Source: JAYQKL01 sp049889415 (GTDB taxonomy: Bacteria; Pseudomonadota; Alphaproteobacteria; RS24). From it: 56,375 bases of DNA. The position numbers and the translations under genes were made by a program. Location of the stretch: assembly GCA_049889415.1 (NCBI GenBank), contig JBMHDL010000004.1, positions 1 to 56,375 on the forward strand, in the 5' to 3' direction. The notes under the pieces are model-generated. The model was not told the origin of the DNA. It ran no database searches and saw only the letters and a list, made by a program, of their open reading frames with translations. Of this stretch, positions 44,471 through 54,090 are shown piece after piece. Position 1 is the first letter of the stretch. Each line of letters opens with the position of its first letter.

Positions 44471-45177
44471 TCCTTGTATTTATATCCCACCCCGTAAAGG
44501 GTCTCAATCGCGTCAAATTCAGGGTCCTGCTTCCTGAATTTCCGACGCAGGCGCTTAATGTGACTGTCAATTGTGCGGTCATCAACATAAACCTGATCAT
44601 CATAGGCCGCATCCATCAGTGCATCACGGCTTTTGACATAGCCCGGCCGTTGCGCCAAAGCCTCCAGAATCAGGAATTCCGTCACTGTCAGATTGACCGG
44701 CTTGCCGCGCCACAGGCATTCATGCCTCTGCGTATCCAGGGACAGGGCGCCACGTTCCATGCACGATGCCTGTTCGGGATCCTGTCCACCCGACTCAGCG
44801 TGAGCCGAGTTGCGGCTTTTGGTCCGGCGCAATATGGTCCGGATGCGCTCAATCAGAAGTTTCTGCGAGAACGGCTTGGTAATGTAGTCATCTGCACCGA
44901 TTTTAAGACCGATCAATTCATCAATCTCATCATCTTTTGAAGTCAAGAAAATCACCGGCATATCAGAGGTATTCCGCAATCGCCGCAGCAATTCCAAACC
45001 ATCCATGCGCGGCATTTTAATGTCGAACACACCAATATCCGGTGCGTTTTGGGCCAGGTAATCCAGAGCCGCCTGACCTTCGGAAAATTTTGCCACCTCA
45101 AAGCCTTCGGCTTTGAGTGCCATGGACAGGGACGTCAGAATATTGTGATCATCATCAACCAAGGCAATTTTGACCAT
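44467..45177 (-). CDS. chvI: Response regulator of ChvI type
   Basis: OmpR-type regulator. Receiver domain with the acid pair VDDDHN and the phospho-Asp52 in GVFDIKMPRMD; Lys in FLTSKDDEIDEL; winged-helix end with LILEALAQRPGYVKSRDALMDAAY and SHIKRLRRKF. Start ATG 45177 is chosen because AGGGAG stands 5 bases ahead; GTG two codons upstream is too close to it. 236 residues. Divergent from pckA over 158 bases. Confidence 0.93.
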   Translation of the reverse strand: MVKIALVDDDHNILTSLSMALKAEGFEVAKFSEGQAALDYLAQNAPDIGVFDIKMPRMDGLELLRRLRNTSDMPVIFLTSKDDEIDELIGLKIGADDYITKPFSQKLLIERIRTILRRTKSRNSAHAESGGQDPEQASCMERGALSLDTQRHECLWRGKPVNLTVTEFLILEALAQRPGYVKSRDALMDAAYDDQVYVDDRTIDSHIKRLRRKFRKQDPEFDAIETLYGVGYKYKE

Positions 45178-45272
45178 CTCCACTCCCTATGATCGTCTGT
45201 TTGTACAAGAAATTCATCCTTTAGAATAATGCGGTATTTCGGCACCATTATGCACGACTTTTTTGTCTGTTT

Positions 45273-45302
45273 TTGTTGGTGTGCCGAGGTTTTTCGTTTA
45301 TA
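45273..45302 (+). promoter_or_regulatory. Candidate promoter of pckA
   Basis: TTGTTG at 45273-45278, an 18-base spacer, then TTTATA at 45297-45302, leaving a 30-base leader before the pckA ATG. The divergent chvI promoter must also lie in this gap but was not placed. Confidence 0.35.
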
Positions 45303-45335
45303 AAAATCTCTACATAAATAATACAGGTAAGCGTC

Positions 45336-46943
45336 ATGGAACAAACGGGTTTCCGTATCAGCAGTGTCGGTCTCGACAAACAGGGTTTTACAGGTCTCAA
45401 AGCCGCGCATTGGAACCACCAGCCCGGCAGTCTTTATGAACTGTCACTGGCCCGCAATGAGGGGGAAATCGCTAAAGGCGGCGCCATGGTCGTCAAAACC
45501 GGTGCCCATACGGGACGCTCAGCCCAGGATAAGTTCATTGTCCGTGACGACATGACCGAAAATGTCGTGTGGTGGGACAACAACAAATCCATGACCTCCG
45601 ACCAATTCGACACGTTACTGGAGGACATGAAAGCTCACGCCCAAGGTCGTGAGTTTTTTGTTCAGGACCTGTTCGGCGGTGCAGACAAGACTCATCGCCT
45701 GCCGACCCGGGTCATCACCGAACTGGCCTGGCATTCATTGTTCATCCAGAACCTGTTGATTGAACCCCAGCCTGAGGAACTCGACACATTTGATCCTGAG
45801 TTCCTGATTGTCAACATGCCGAGCTTCCATGCTGATCCGGCGCGTCACGGCGCACGGACGGAAACCATGATTGCGGTCAATTTCGCCAAAAAAATCGTCC
45901 TGATTGCCGGCACCTCATATGCCGGGGAGACCAAAAAATCCGTCTTCTCCATGCTGAACTTCACACTGCCGGAAAAGCGTGTCATGCCGATGCACTGCTC
46001 CGTCAATGTCGGCAAAAATGATGATGCCGCCGTGTTTTTCGGCCTTTCCGGAACCGGCAAAACCACTCTCTCCGCCGACCCCAACCGGACTTTGGTCGGA
46101 GATGACGAACATGGCTGGTCAGAAAACGGCGTCTTCAATTTTGAGGGCGGGTGTTATGCCAAAATGATCAATCTGTCAGCTGAGGCAGAACCCGAGATTT
46201 ACGCGACGACGCAACGTTTCGGCACGGTGCTTGAAAACGTCGTAATGGACCCGGAAACCCGGGAACTGGACTTTTTTGACAATTCGCTTGCGGAAAACTC
46301 ACGCGGCGCTTATCCGCTGTCTTTCATCCCGAACGCATCGGAAACCGGCATAGCCGGCCATCCGAAAAACATCATTATGTTGACCGCCGATGCCTTTGGC
46401 GTGCTGCCGCCTATCGCCCGCCTGACCCCAAGCCAGGCCATGTATCATTTCCTGTCCGGTTATACCGCCAAGGTCGCCGGCACTGAAAAAGGCGTTACCG
46501 AACCCGAAGCAACCTTTTCAACCTGCTTTGGCGCGCCTTTTATGCCGCGCCATCCCTCTGAATACGGTAACCTGCTGCGGGACCTGATTGCCGAACATCA
46601 GGCTGACTGCTGGCTGGTTAACACCGGCTGGACCGGAGGACAATACGGCACCGGTTCACGCATGCCGATCAAGGAAACCCGTGCCTTGCTTTCCGCCGCC
46701 CTAGACGGCAGCCTGAATCATGTCGAGTTCCGCAAGGACGAAAATTTCGGCTTTGATGTGCCTGTTGCCGTACCGGGGGTCGAGACATCCATTCTGAACC
46801 CCCGCGGGACATGGGCTGACCCGGACGCCTATGACGCGCAAGCACGCAAACTGGTCGGCATGTTTGTCGCCAATTTCGAGAAATTCATGGATCATGTGGG
46901 CGAAGATGTCCGCACATCTGCACCGGTCACGGCCGCGGAATAA
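45336..46943 (+). CDS. pckA: Phosphoenolpyruvate carboxykinase (ATP)
   Basis: Converts oxaloacetate to PEP, the entry step of gluconeogenesis. The kinase loop is FFGLSGTGKTTLSADPNR; LIGDDEHGW-type residues follow (LVGDDEHGWSENGVFNFEGGCYAK); RVMPMHCSVNVG and MFIGTP-like regions match the ATP-type enzyme. 535 residues, standard. Divergent from chvI, and a strong terminator follows. Linkage to ChvGI and HprK suggests carbon-source control, inferred from similar loci in other alphaproteobacteria. Confidence 0.96.
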   Translation: MEQTGFRISSVGLDKQGFTGLKAAHWNHQPGSLYELSLARNEGEIAKGGAMVVKTGAHTGRSAQDKFIVRDDMTENVVWWDNNKSMTSDQFDTLLEDMKAHAQGREFFVQDLFGGADKTHRLPTRVITELAWHSLFIQNLLIEPQPEELDTFDPEFLIVNMPSFHADPARHGARTETMIAVNFAKKIVLIAGTSYAGETKKSVFSMLNFTLPEKRVMPMHCSVNVGKNDDAAVFFGLSGTGKTTLSADPNRTLVGDDEHGWSENGVFNFEGGCYAKMINLSAEAEPEIYATTQRFGTVLENVVMDPETRELDFFDNSLAENSRGAYPLSFIPNASETGIAGHPKNIIMLTADAFGVLPPIARLTPSQAMYHFLSGYTAKVAGTEKGVTEPEATFSTCFGAPFMPRHPSEYGNLLRDLIAEHQADCWLVNTGWTGGQYGTGSRMPIKETRALLSAALDGSLNHVEFRKDENFGFDVPVAVPGVETSILNPRGTWADPDAYDAQARKLVGMFVANFEKFMDHVGEDVRTSAPVTAAE

Positions 46944-46960
46944 TCCCCTTCAAAGCGAAT

Positions 46961-46994
46961 AAACCCGCTGCCCGAGAGGGCTGCGGGTTTTTTT
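46961..46994 (+). terminator. Intrinsic terminator of pckA
   Basis: AAACCCGC (46961-46968) pairs with GCGGGTTT (46983-46990), with an inner GCCC/GGGC pairing; a run of seven T bases ends at 46994. It lies 30 bases before the polA stop on the other strand and may work in both directions. Confidence 0.9.
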
Positions 46995-47024
46995 ATGCCC
47001 CTCAGCATTTTTTGGACACAGGCC

Positions 47025-49877
47025 TCAATGCGCCTCGTCCCAATTTTGAGCAGCCTCCGCTTCCACCACCAGCGGCACAGAAAGGCTCAGGCGCGGCGCG
47101 CAGGCATTTTGCATCACGGTCGAGACAATGCCGACAAGGGCGTCCGCCTCCGTTTCCGCCACCTCGAATATCAGTTCATCATGCACCTGCAACAACATGC
47201 GGGCTGATGAGCCGGCTGCACGCAAGGCCGGCGGCATGGCAATCATGGCCCGACGGATGATGTCCGCCGCCGTGCCCTGGATGGGCGCATTGATGGCGGC
47301 GCGTTCGGCAAAAGCGCGTCGGGCCGGCACTTTCGCCTTGATTTCCGGCAAATGGATTTTGCGGCCAAACAGGGTTTCAACATAACCCTGGGCATGGGCT
47401 TCGGCTTTGACCGCTTCCATGTAATCCTTGATGCCGGGGAATTTCTCAAAATAAGATTTGATGTAATCTCCGGCCTCACCACGCGAAATACCCAGCTGAT
47501 TGGCCAGACCAAAAGCTGAAATCCCGTAAATAATGCCGAAATTTATGGCCTTGGCCCGCCGGCGGATGTCCGGTGTCATCTCGTTGATCGGCACATTGAA
47601 CATTTCTGAGGCGGTCATGGCGTGAATGTCAAGCCCGTCCGAAAACGCCTGCTTCAATGCGGGAATATCGGCGATATGGGCCAGAATCCGCAGTTCAATC
47701 TGGCTATAATCGGCGCTGACCAGCACATTACCTGGCTCGGCGATAAAGGCTGTGCGGATACGCCGCCCATCTTCGGTGCGGATCGGAATGTTCTGCAGAT
47801 TGGGATCGGAGGAAGACAGGCGGCCTGTGGTAGTGCTGGCCAGGGAATAGGAGGTGTGGATGCGGCCGGTCTCGTCATTGACAAACCCCGGCAGGGCGTC
47901 CGTATAGGTGGATTTGAGCTTGGCCAGGCCGCGCCATTCCAGCACCAGTTCCGGCAGTGTATGGCCTTGCGCAGCCAGGGTCTCAAGGACATCCGCGCCG
48001 GTCCCCCATGCCCCGGTTTTGGTTTTTTTGCCGCCTTCCAGCCCCATTTTGTCAAACAGAATGTCTCCCAGCTGTTTCGGGCTGGCAATGTTGAAACTTT
48101 CACCCGCCTGCGCGTAGATCTCATCCTCCATCGCCGCCATTTTCTGGGCAAACTCCCCCGAAAGGCGCGACAGGACCGTGCGGTCAACCTTGACCCCATG
48201 GCCTTCCATGCCGACAATTACATCCACCAAGGGCCGCTCGGTGCTTTCATAGACCGAGACCACCCTGTCCGTGACCATGTCATGTTTGAGGTGCTGCCAC
48301 AACCGCAGGGTGACATCCGCATCCTCCGCGGCGTAGGCTGTGGCCGCCTCCAGCGGCACCTGATCAAAGGTGATTTGCGCCTTTCCGGTGCCCAGAAGCT
48401 CCTTGATAGAAATCGGTTTGTGCCCGAGATAACGCTCCGACAGTTCATCCATGCCATGCCCGCGATTGCCGGCGGCGATGGCGTAGGACATCAGCATGGT
48501 GTCATCTATCGGCGTCACCGCAACGCCGCGGCGGGCAAAAATCTGCAAATCAAATTTGGCGTTCTGCAACACTTTAAGGACGGACGGGTCCTGCAACAAC
48601 GGGGCCAGCGCGTCCAGTGTCTCTTGTTCCCCAAGCTGGAGCGGCCCGTCCGTATCCAGGGCCAAGCCATCCTGCAAACCATGCGCCAGCGGAATGTAGC
48701 ACGCCTCACCCGGTGCGGTTGCCAGGGAGATCCCGACCAATTTGCAGGCAACACAATCCAGCCCGTCGGTTTCCGTGTCCAGCCCGACGACCCCCGCACT
48801 TTGCGCCCTGGCAATCCAGGTCTGAAGCTCCGCCATATCGGTGACGCAGGCATAGGCTGACGGATCCAGTGGCGGCATGTCGAAACTTTTGCCGCGTTCC
48901 GCCTTTGACCCGCGGTCAGTTGACGGGGTCTCCGGCGCGGGTGCGTCAGATGCCGACAAATCCGGGGTGGCCGCAAATGCCTCAACATCCAAATCATATT
49001 TCTTCGCCACACGCCGGGTCAGCGTATTAAACTCCATCGCCTTCAGGAAACCAACCAGGCGGGAAGCTTCTGGCTGGGTCAAGGCCGTAGTGTCCACCGG
49101 AACCGGCAAGGGCGTGTCCTTTTTCAGCGTCACCAGTTCCCGGCTGATGCGAGCCTGGTCGGCGAACTCAATCAGGTTTTCACGGCGTTTGTTCTGTTTG
49201 ATCTCCTCCGCCCGGGCCAAAAGCGTGTCGAGATCGCCATATTCATTGATCAGCAAAGCCGCCGTCTTGACCCCGATGCCCGGCACGCCCGGCACATTGT
49301 CCACGCTGTCGCCGGCCAGCGATTGCACATCAATCACCCGCTCCGGTCCGACACCGAATTTGTCAACCACTTCCGCTGGCCCGATTTTGCGGTCCTTCAT
49401 CGTATCCACCATGGACACACGCTCATCCACAAGCTGCATCAAATCCTTGTCGGATGAAACTATCGTGACGGTAGCACCGTCCCCGGCGGCGGCATCCGCG
49501 TAAGCGGCAATCAGGTCATCAGCCTCATAGCCCTGCAATTCAATCGAAGGAATACCGAAAGCTTTGACCGCCTCGCGCACCAATGGGAACTGCGGGATCA
49601 GATCCTCAGGTGTTTCGCTGCGATTTGCCTTGTAATCGGGATAAATGTCATTACGGAAAGTGGTGCCGGATGCATCAAAAATCACCGCCAAATGGGTCGG
49701 GGTCGCCTCGGCATCCATATCTTCGAGCAGTTTCAGCAGCATATTGCAAAACCCGGACACCGCGCCGACCGGCAGACCGTCACTTTTGCGGGTCAGGGGC
49801 GGCAAGGCGTGATAGGCACGGAAGATGTATCCGGAACCGTCAACGAGATAGAGATGGTCTTGTTTACGCAGGGGCAT
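47025..49877 (-). CDS. polA: DNA polymerase I
   Basis: Gap filling and primer removal in replication and repair. The N-terminal 5'-3' exonuclease (YLVDGSGYIFRAYHAL, GYEADDLIAAYA, SSDKDLMQLV, PGVPGIGVKTA) is followed by an apparently active 3'-5' exonuclease (VVGLDTETDGLD, NAKFDLQIF, YAAEDADVTLRLW), and the polymerase domain (VSADYSQIELRILAHI, RRAKAINFGIIYGIS, LLQVHDELIFEV). From ATG 49877 it is 950 residues; the frame is open 27 codons upstream, but those residues are unlike the family. The start lacks a good ribosome site. Divergent from the ABC ATPase. Confidence 0.96.
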   Translation of the reverse strand: MPLRKQDHLYLVDGSGYIFRAYHALPPLTRKSDGLPVGAVSGFCNMLLKLLEDMDAEATPTHLAVIFDASGTTFRNDIYPDYKANRSETPEDLIPQFPLVREAVKAFGIPSIELQGYEADDLIAAYADAAAGDGATVTIVSSDKDLMQLVDERVSMVDTMKDRKIGPAEVVDKFGVGPERVIDVQSLAGDSVDNVPGVPGIGVKTAALLINEYGDLDTLLARAEEIKQNKRRENLIEFADQARISRELVTLKKDTPLPVPVDTTALTQPEASRLVGFLKAMEFNTLTRRVAKKYDLDVEAFAATPDLSASDAPAPETPSTDRGSKAERGKSFDMPPLDPSAYACVTDMAELQTWIARAQSAGVVGLDTETDGLDCVACKLVGISLATAPGEACYIPLAHGLQDGLALDTDGPLQLGEQETLDALAPLLQDPSVLKVLQNAKFDLQIFARRGVAVTPIDDTMLMSYAIAAGNRGHGMDELSERYLGHKPISIKELLGTGKAQITFDQVPLEAATAYAAEDADVTLRLWQHLKHDMVTDRVVSVYESTERPLVDVIVGMEGHGVKVDRTVLSRLSGEFAQKMAAMEDEIYAQAGESFNIASPKQLGDILFDKMGLEGGKKTKTGAWGTGADVLETLAAQGHTLPELVLEWRGLAKLKSTYTDALPGFVNDETGRIHTSYSLASTTTGRLSSSDPNLQNIPIRTEDGRRIRTAFIAEPGNVLVSADYSQIELRILAHIADIPALKQAFSDGLDIHAMTASEMFNVPINEMTPDIRRRAKAINFGIIYGISAFGLANQLGISRGEAGDYIKSYFEKFPGIKDYMEAVKAEAHAQGYVETLFGRKIHLPEIKAKVPARRAFAERAAINAPIQGTAADIIRRAMIAMPPALRAAGSSARMLLQVHDELIFEVAETEADALVGIVSTVMQNACAPRLSLSVPLVVEAEAAQNWDEAH

Positions 49878-50080
49878 TTCGTCTGTTATCCTCTTTGCCA
49901 GACTATAGCGCAGCCCATCTGATTCACCAGCCGCCAAAGCGGAAAAAACTCTGGACAACTCACCTTTTCAGGCAATCGATACAACGGGCTGGCGCAGTCT
50001 TTTTTTTGGATTCGGGCTGGACTTTTACCCGGTCTCAGCCCATTTTAAAGCCACATTCTTGCCATCAGGATCCATGCACC

Positions 50081-51046
50081 ATGTCAGACATATCCGGCTT
50101 ACCAACCATGGCGATTTCCGCCCGCAAGCTGAAAAAAACCTATGCGGCCAGTGGCGGCAACCCACCAAAACAGGCTCTGAAGGGAATTGATCTCGACATT
50201 CCACAAGGATCGATTTTCGGGTTGTTGGGGCCGAACGGCGCCGGCAAGTCGACCTTCATCAATATTCTGGCCGGGCTGGTGGTCAAATCATCCGGCGCGG
50301 CTGAGGTCTGGGGGTTCGACATTGACGCCAACCCGCGCATGGCCCGCGCCTCCATCGGCGTCGTGCCGCAGGAGTTGAATCTGGACGCTTATTTTACGCC
50401 TCTTGAATCAATGGAATTACAGGCGGGCCTGTATGGTGTGCCGAAACACCAGCGCCGTTCCATGGAATTGCTGGAAGCCATGCAACTTGGCGATAAGGCC
50501 AATGCCTATGCCCGCACCCTGTCCGGCGGCATGCGCCGGCGGCTTCTGGTCGCCAAAGCCATGGTCCATCAACCACCGATTCTGGTGCTGGATGAACCGA
50601 CCGCCGGTGTGGATCTGGAACTGCGCAAACAATTGTGGGATTATGTGCAGGACCTCAACCGACGGGGCGTCACCATCGTGCTGACCACGCATTATCTGGA
50701 GGAGGCGCAGGCGCTGTGCGACCGCATCGCCATCATCGATCATGGCGAGGTCGTCGCCTGTGATGATACCAGCAATTTATTGAGTCTGATTGACCGCAAG
50801 ACCCTGGTTATCCGGACGCAAAACACACTCAAGGAACTGTCACCGCCGGTGCGTGACGCTCTAGCGGCCTTTGACCCTGTGTTGAAGGCGGATGGTCGGC
50901 TGAGCCTGACCTTCAATCCGGGCCAGGATACCGCCGGGGACATTCTGAACATACTTTCAGCCCAGGGCATCGCTATTGCCGACATTGAAACCGAAGGCAA
51001 CAGTCTGGAAAATGTTTTCATGAAACTGACCAGCAAATCCAGATGA
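50081..51046 (+). CDS. ABC transporter ATP-binding protein, ABC-2/drug type
   Basis: Cytoplasmic ATPase. Walker A GLLGPNGAGKSTFIN, Q-loop GVVPQELNLD, signature TLSGGMRRRLLVAKAM, Walker B ILVLDEPTAGVD, and switch His LTTHYLEEAQ. The C-terminal 90 residues are the extra domain of the NodI/CcmA-like group (ETEGNSLENVFMKLTS). ATG 50081 is chosen (321 residues); the frame is open far upstream over the 5' end of polA, which is a chance overlap. A permease usually follows such a gene, but ppc on the other strand lies next, so its membrane partner must be elsewhere. Substrate unknown. Confidence 0.9.
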   Translation: MSDISGLPTMAISARKLKKTYAASGGNPPKQALKGIDLDIPQGSIFGLLGPNGAGKSTFINILAGLVVKSSGAAEVWGFDIDANPRMARASIGVVPQELNLDAYFTPLESMELQAGLYGVPKHQRRSMELLEAMQLGDKANAYARTLSGGMRRRLLVAKAMVHQPPILVLDEPTAGVDLELRKQLWDYVQDLNRRGVTIVLTTHYLEEAQALCDRIAIIDHGEVVACDDTSNLLSLIDRKTLVIRTQNTLKELSPPVRDALAAFDPVLKADGRLSLTFNPGQDTAGDILNILSAQGIAIADIETEGNSLENVFMKLTSKSR

Positions 51047-51072
51047 TCATCGGGACGGCCCACCAAATTCCA

Positions 51073-53892
51073 CTACCCATAGGCTGCATTGGCATGCATT
51101 AACCCTTGGTTCACGAGTTTTACCAAACGGCTGCATTGCTCTAGCCGTTCAATAGTCAGGCTGTTGATTTGACGAGGCTTGGGCTGCAGCGTTGCCGAGT
51201 CAGACAAATGATGTTGCCATTCCATATTTCCCGGTGATGCCGGATAGGTTTTTTTCAAGACTTTTACTATCAAATCAAGGTCATAATTGCAGGCTTTTTC
51301 AACAATTTCAGACCTTGTGGCACCGGGGGGCGCATTCACGGGCACAGCAGCCGCCTCAGATTGCGCGTGCATCAGCAATGCCAAACGCAAGGCATGCAGA
51401 ATCATCTGGTTTTGGGATTTCCGAGAGGCGTGCGGCCCCATCCGCATGGATATTTTTTTGTCAATTTTACTCAAAATCCGGCTCTGCAGCTCCCCGTCAG
51501 CGCGCACCCGATAAATCAGCTGACGCAGTTTTGCATAAGCGTTTCGCTGATACAGCTGATTGGCAATGACCCGATAGCGCCAGTAAATATTTTCGCCGGG
51601 ATGACTCATCGCCCTTGAAATCCAGAAATTCGGATCCTGTAAATCACCATAAGCCGTCAGAGCCTGCAAATGTGTGCCCTGCCATGACCCCAAAATCATT
51701 TCAAGCAAATTCCGGGCGCGCGGTGAGCTTGAGAAAATACTGGCAAAACGGTCAATGTCGATCCGCATGGCACGACCCAAACCAAAAATCACATTGGCCG
51801 GAACCGACACTTGCTGCAACAGCGCATTATGCGGTATGGCGCGGATCATACGTGGTGTGAATGTCGATTGCGCCAAAGGCCCGCTGGCCTGCCTTATTTC
51901 CGGTCGTGAGCCGGACGGAATCAGGAAATTCCGTGCAAACCCGCTGAGCAGATAACGATAATCGCTGTCACGGTACAGGCTGTCCTGTTGGGTGATGATT
52001 TCATTATAAAAATCCCAGATGAAATCGGCGTCGGCATAAAAACCGTCTTCCCCGGCTGCAGACACATCCTCGAAACGGGCGCAGATCAAGTGCATCAAGC
52101 TGGCATTGGCCAGTTTTTTATTGGCAAACCACAAATATCCGTCCCCGCCCTGGAAGCTGAACTCATGGGTCAGTTTCAGACCAAGCGTGCCAAATTTATG
52201 AAACACCCAAGGGCTCATAATGTAATTCACCCGCTGCTTCAACGTCCCCGGATGTCCACCACGGCCAATCGACTCCCCATGGGTGTTGAAAATGATTGTG
52301 CGGATATTTTTAAGTTTGCTCCGCGCCAATGCCCTCGCCACATGTGATTGCAAGCGCTCAATTGACAGGGTTGCCGGTATCTGCCCGATAAACCTGCCGG
52401 CATCTGAGAAACCAGTCTGCAAACACAGTGTTTTCCGTTTTTGGATGTAGGCGCGGTAAGAGGGCTGCTCCAACAGGCGGGCGACCACCCGCCCACCATT
52501 TCTGAGCGCATTGGGGGTTTCGAACAATGGGGAAATATCAACCCTGTGATCGACACCATAATATCTTGCCAACCCCAGGGCGCTGATAATGATGCTCGGC
52601 TGATCGGTCTCGGCGATCAGGTAACGGATCGGCATTTCACGGTCAATATGCTGCAGAATTTGGCGGGCCAGAATAAACTGCATACGCACCGTGCCGGTTT
52701 CAGCTTCAAGTGTGGCGAAGTTAGTTTCCACTGGCGTGACATGCGTGGCATAATCATCAACCTTTTCAAGCAATGTCCGCGAGTCAAGCCGCTCCTCCAT
52801 TGTGACCGGCAACACTTCACCAATGGCGGAAATCACCTGCATGGCATTGGCACGCAGATGCAAAGTCGCAGCGCCCAGCCCGCAGCGATGCAGGCGCGAT
52901 TTCAAAACAACTATTTTTTCAATCAGGGCGACGTCCCGCGTCTCGGTCAAGGCCCGATCAAGCCAGCGCAAACCCCGTTTGTTGTCCAACCAGCGTTTCG
53001 GGTTGGGTTGGGTCAAAAAATTTGCTGCCTCAACCAGAGCGCTTTTGTTGCCAAGGTCGCTTTCAAAACGGGCCTGCTCTTGTTCGCAGACACCCAATGC
53101 CGCTTCCAAAGACGCCATGAATTTATCAAAAACAGCCGGTATATCGGAACGGTGCGCCTTTTTGATGGAACGGGCCTGAGCCATATAAATTTGCAGAATT
53201 TCCATCTTTTCAGATAATTTCAGACGGATTGTGTCGGCCCAACCAATATCATTGCGTCCGTCCAGGTCATAACCGACCCAGCTGGCGACCGTCACTTGAT
53301 TGGGCGACAAATCTTGCCATTGGTCGGGAAAATGCAGACGGGCCTGTTTTAGGATTATAGCGTTCAACCTATCAATGCTGTTCTGCATTTGATTGATACA
53401 GGCCAAAGCCTCAACATGTTCTTCCTTGAGAGATGGCGGCGTGGTTTTCAAAATATCATCAGCGACGATTTTTCCGGCTGCTTCCTGTCCAAGTGCAGCC
53501 GTGGAAATGATGTCGCGGATGTGGCCGCTCAAAGCAAAGGTCGGATGGGCCGTCACCACAAGGCCAATGGCAGGTTCCTCAACCCAGGCCTTGAATGCGA
53601 CAAAGCCTTTATCCGCTTGCTCCGCCAAAAGTTTTTTATAGTTTGCGGTAAAAGCCCGCACCTGGTCCACACCGGCACGACGGGCGAGCTCTTCACCCCT
53701 GTCATGGGCAACCTGCTGGTTGAGGTCGCATAATAAAGCTTCCAAATCATTCATGGAAACACGGTCGGTCTCCAAATCTTCCGACAGGCTGTAAGCCAGA
53801 AGTTTGATGGGATTGACATGCGGATCCTGGGTGCTGAGCGGCAAATAGCTCATGAGTTTTTTCTGGAGAGCTGGCAATGTTGTTTTTTTCAT
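51073..53892 (-). CDS. ppc: Divergent phosphoenolpyruvate carboxylase-family protein
   Basis: Probable carboxylation of PEP to oxaloacetate to refill the TCA cycle. Family traces include VVTAHPTFALSGHIR, VGYDLDGRNDIGWADTIRLKL, and NTHGESIGRGGHPGTLKQR, where the His of TAHPT and the RGG core are kept, but the standard TAHPTE, GGDRDGNP and FHGRGG motifs are altered. The C-terminus ends in MHANAAYG, resembling the family end MRNTG only in its final Gly. ATG 53892 is used, 939 residues; a TTG lies 9 bases upstream. It shares a divergent promoter and palindrome with gap. A related non-PEPC activity cannot be excluded. Confidence 0.75.
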   Translation of the reverse strand: MKKTTLPALQKKLMSYLPLSTQDPHVNPIKLLAYSLSEDLETDRVSMNDLEALLCDLNQQVAHDRGEELARRAGVDQVRAFTANYKKLLAEQADKGFVAFKAWVEEPAIGLVVTAHPTFALSGHIRDIISTAALGQEAAGKIVADDILKTTPPSLKEEHVEALACINQMQNSIDRLNAIILKQARLHFPDQWQDLSPNQVTVASWVGYDLDGRNDIGWADTIRLKLSEKMEILQIYMAQARSIKKAHRSDIPAVFDKFMASLEAALGVCEQEQARFESDLGNKSALVEAANFLTQPNPKRWLDNKRGLRWLDRALTETRDVALIEKIVVLKSRLHRCGLGAATLHLRANAMQVISAIGEVLPVTMEERLDSRTLLEKVDDYATHVTPVETNFATLEAETGTVRMQFILARQILQHIDREMPIRYLIAETDQPSIIISALGLARYYGVDHRVDISPLFETPNALRNGGRVVARLLEQPSYRAYIQKRKTLCLQTGFSDAGRFIGQIPATLSIERLQSHVARALARSKLKNIRTIIFNTHGESIGRGGHPGTLKQRVNYIMSPWVFHKFGTLGLKLTHEFSFQGGDGYLWFANKKLANASLMHLICARFEDVSAAGEDGFYADADFIWDFYNEIITQQDSLYRDSDYRYLLSGFARNFLIPSGSRPEIRQASGPLAQSTFTPRMIRAIPHNALLQQVSVPANVIFGLGRAMRIDIDRFASIFSSSPRARNLLEMILGSWQGTHLQALTAYGDLQDPNFWISRAMSHPGENIYWRYRVIANQLYQRNAYAKLRQLIYRVRADGELQSRILSKIDKKISMRMGPHASRKSQNQMILHALRLALLMHAQSEAAAVPVNAPPGATRSEIVEKACNYDLDLIVKVLKKTYPASPGNMEWQHHLSDSATLQPKPRQINSLTIERLEQCSRLVKLVNQGLMHANAAYG

Positions 53893-53982
53893 TTTCTGCA
53901 ACTTTCATAATATGGCGCCAAAACGGGCATCAAAATCCAGAACACAAAAAGGAGTAGGATTTTGCACTGGTTCTTGGGTATT

Positions 53983-54010
53983 AAAGTAATTAAATTGACA
54001 ACGTTGTCAA
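53983..54010 (-). promoter_or_regulatory. Candidate promoter of ppc
   Basis: On the minus strand TTGACA (54010-54005), a 16-base spacer, then TACTTT (53988-53983). The -35 box is one arm of the palindrome. The leader would be about 85 bases. Confidence 0.45.
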
Positions 54011-54013
54011 TTT
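53992..54013. promoter_or_regulatory. Perfect 22-base palindrome between ppc and gap, LacI-type operator candidate
   Basis: The 16-base core TTGACAACGTTGTCAA is flanked by AAA-TTT to make a perfect 22-base inverted repeat with a central CG, the layout bound by many LacI-family regulators. Both arms contain TTGACA and can serve as -35 boxes for the two divergent genes, so a bound protein could shut both off together. Confidence 0.7.
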
Positions 54014-54023
54014 GGAATATGAA
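53995..54023 (+). promoter_or_regulatory. Candidate promoter of gap
   Basis: TTGACA at 53995-54000, a 17-base spacer, then TATGAA at 54018-54023. The box is part of the palindrome. The leader before gap would be about 60 bases. Confidence 0.6.
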
Positions 54024-54090
54024 ATACTTCATAGACGCAGAAAAAATCAACCGCGAACATCCTCTGTGTATTTTTTTTGAAAGCGATGAC

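Noticed and set aside
47622..48860. 412-codon plus-strand frame opposite polA
   Set aside because: Shadow of the polymerase and exonuclease domains; composition follows the codon pattern of polA.
53981..53993. Two TTAA boxes near the ppc/gap palindrome, suggesting a CtrA site
   Set aside because: Spacing is 5 bases; the CtrA consensus needs 7.
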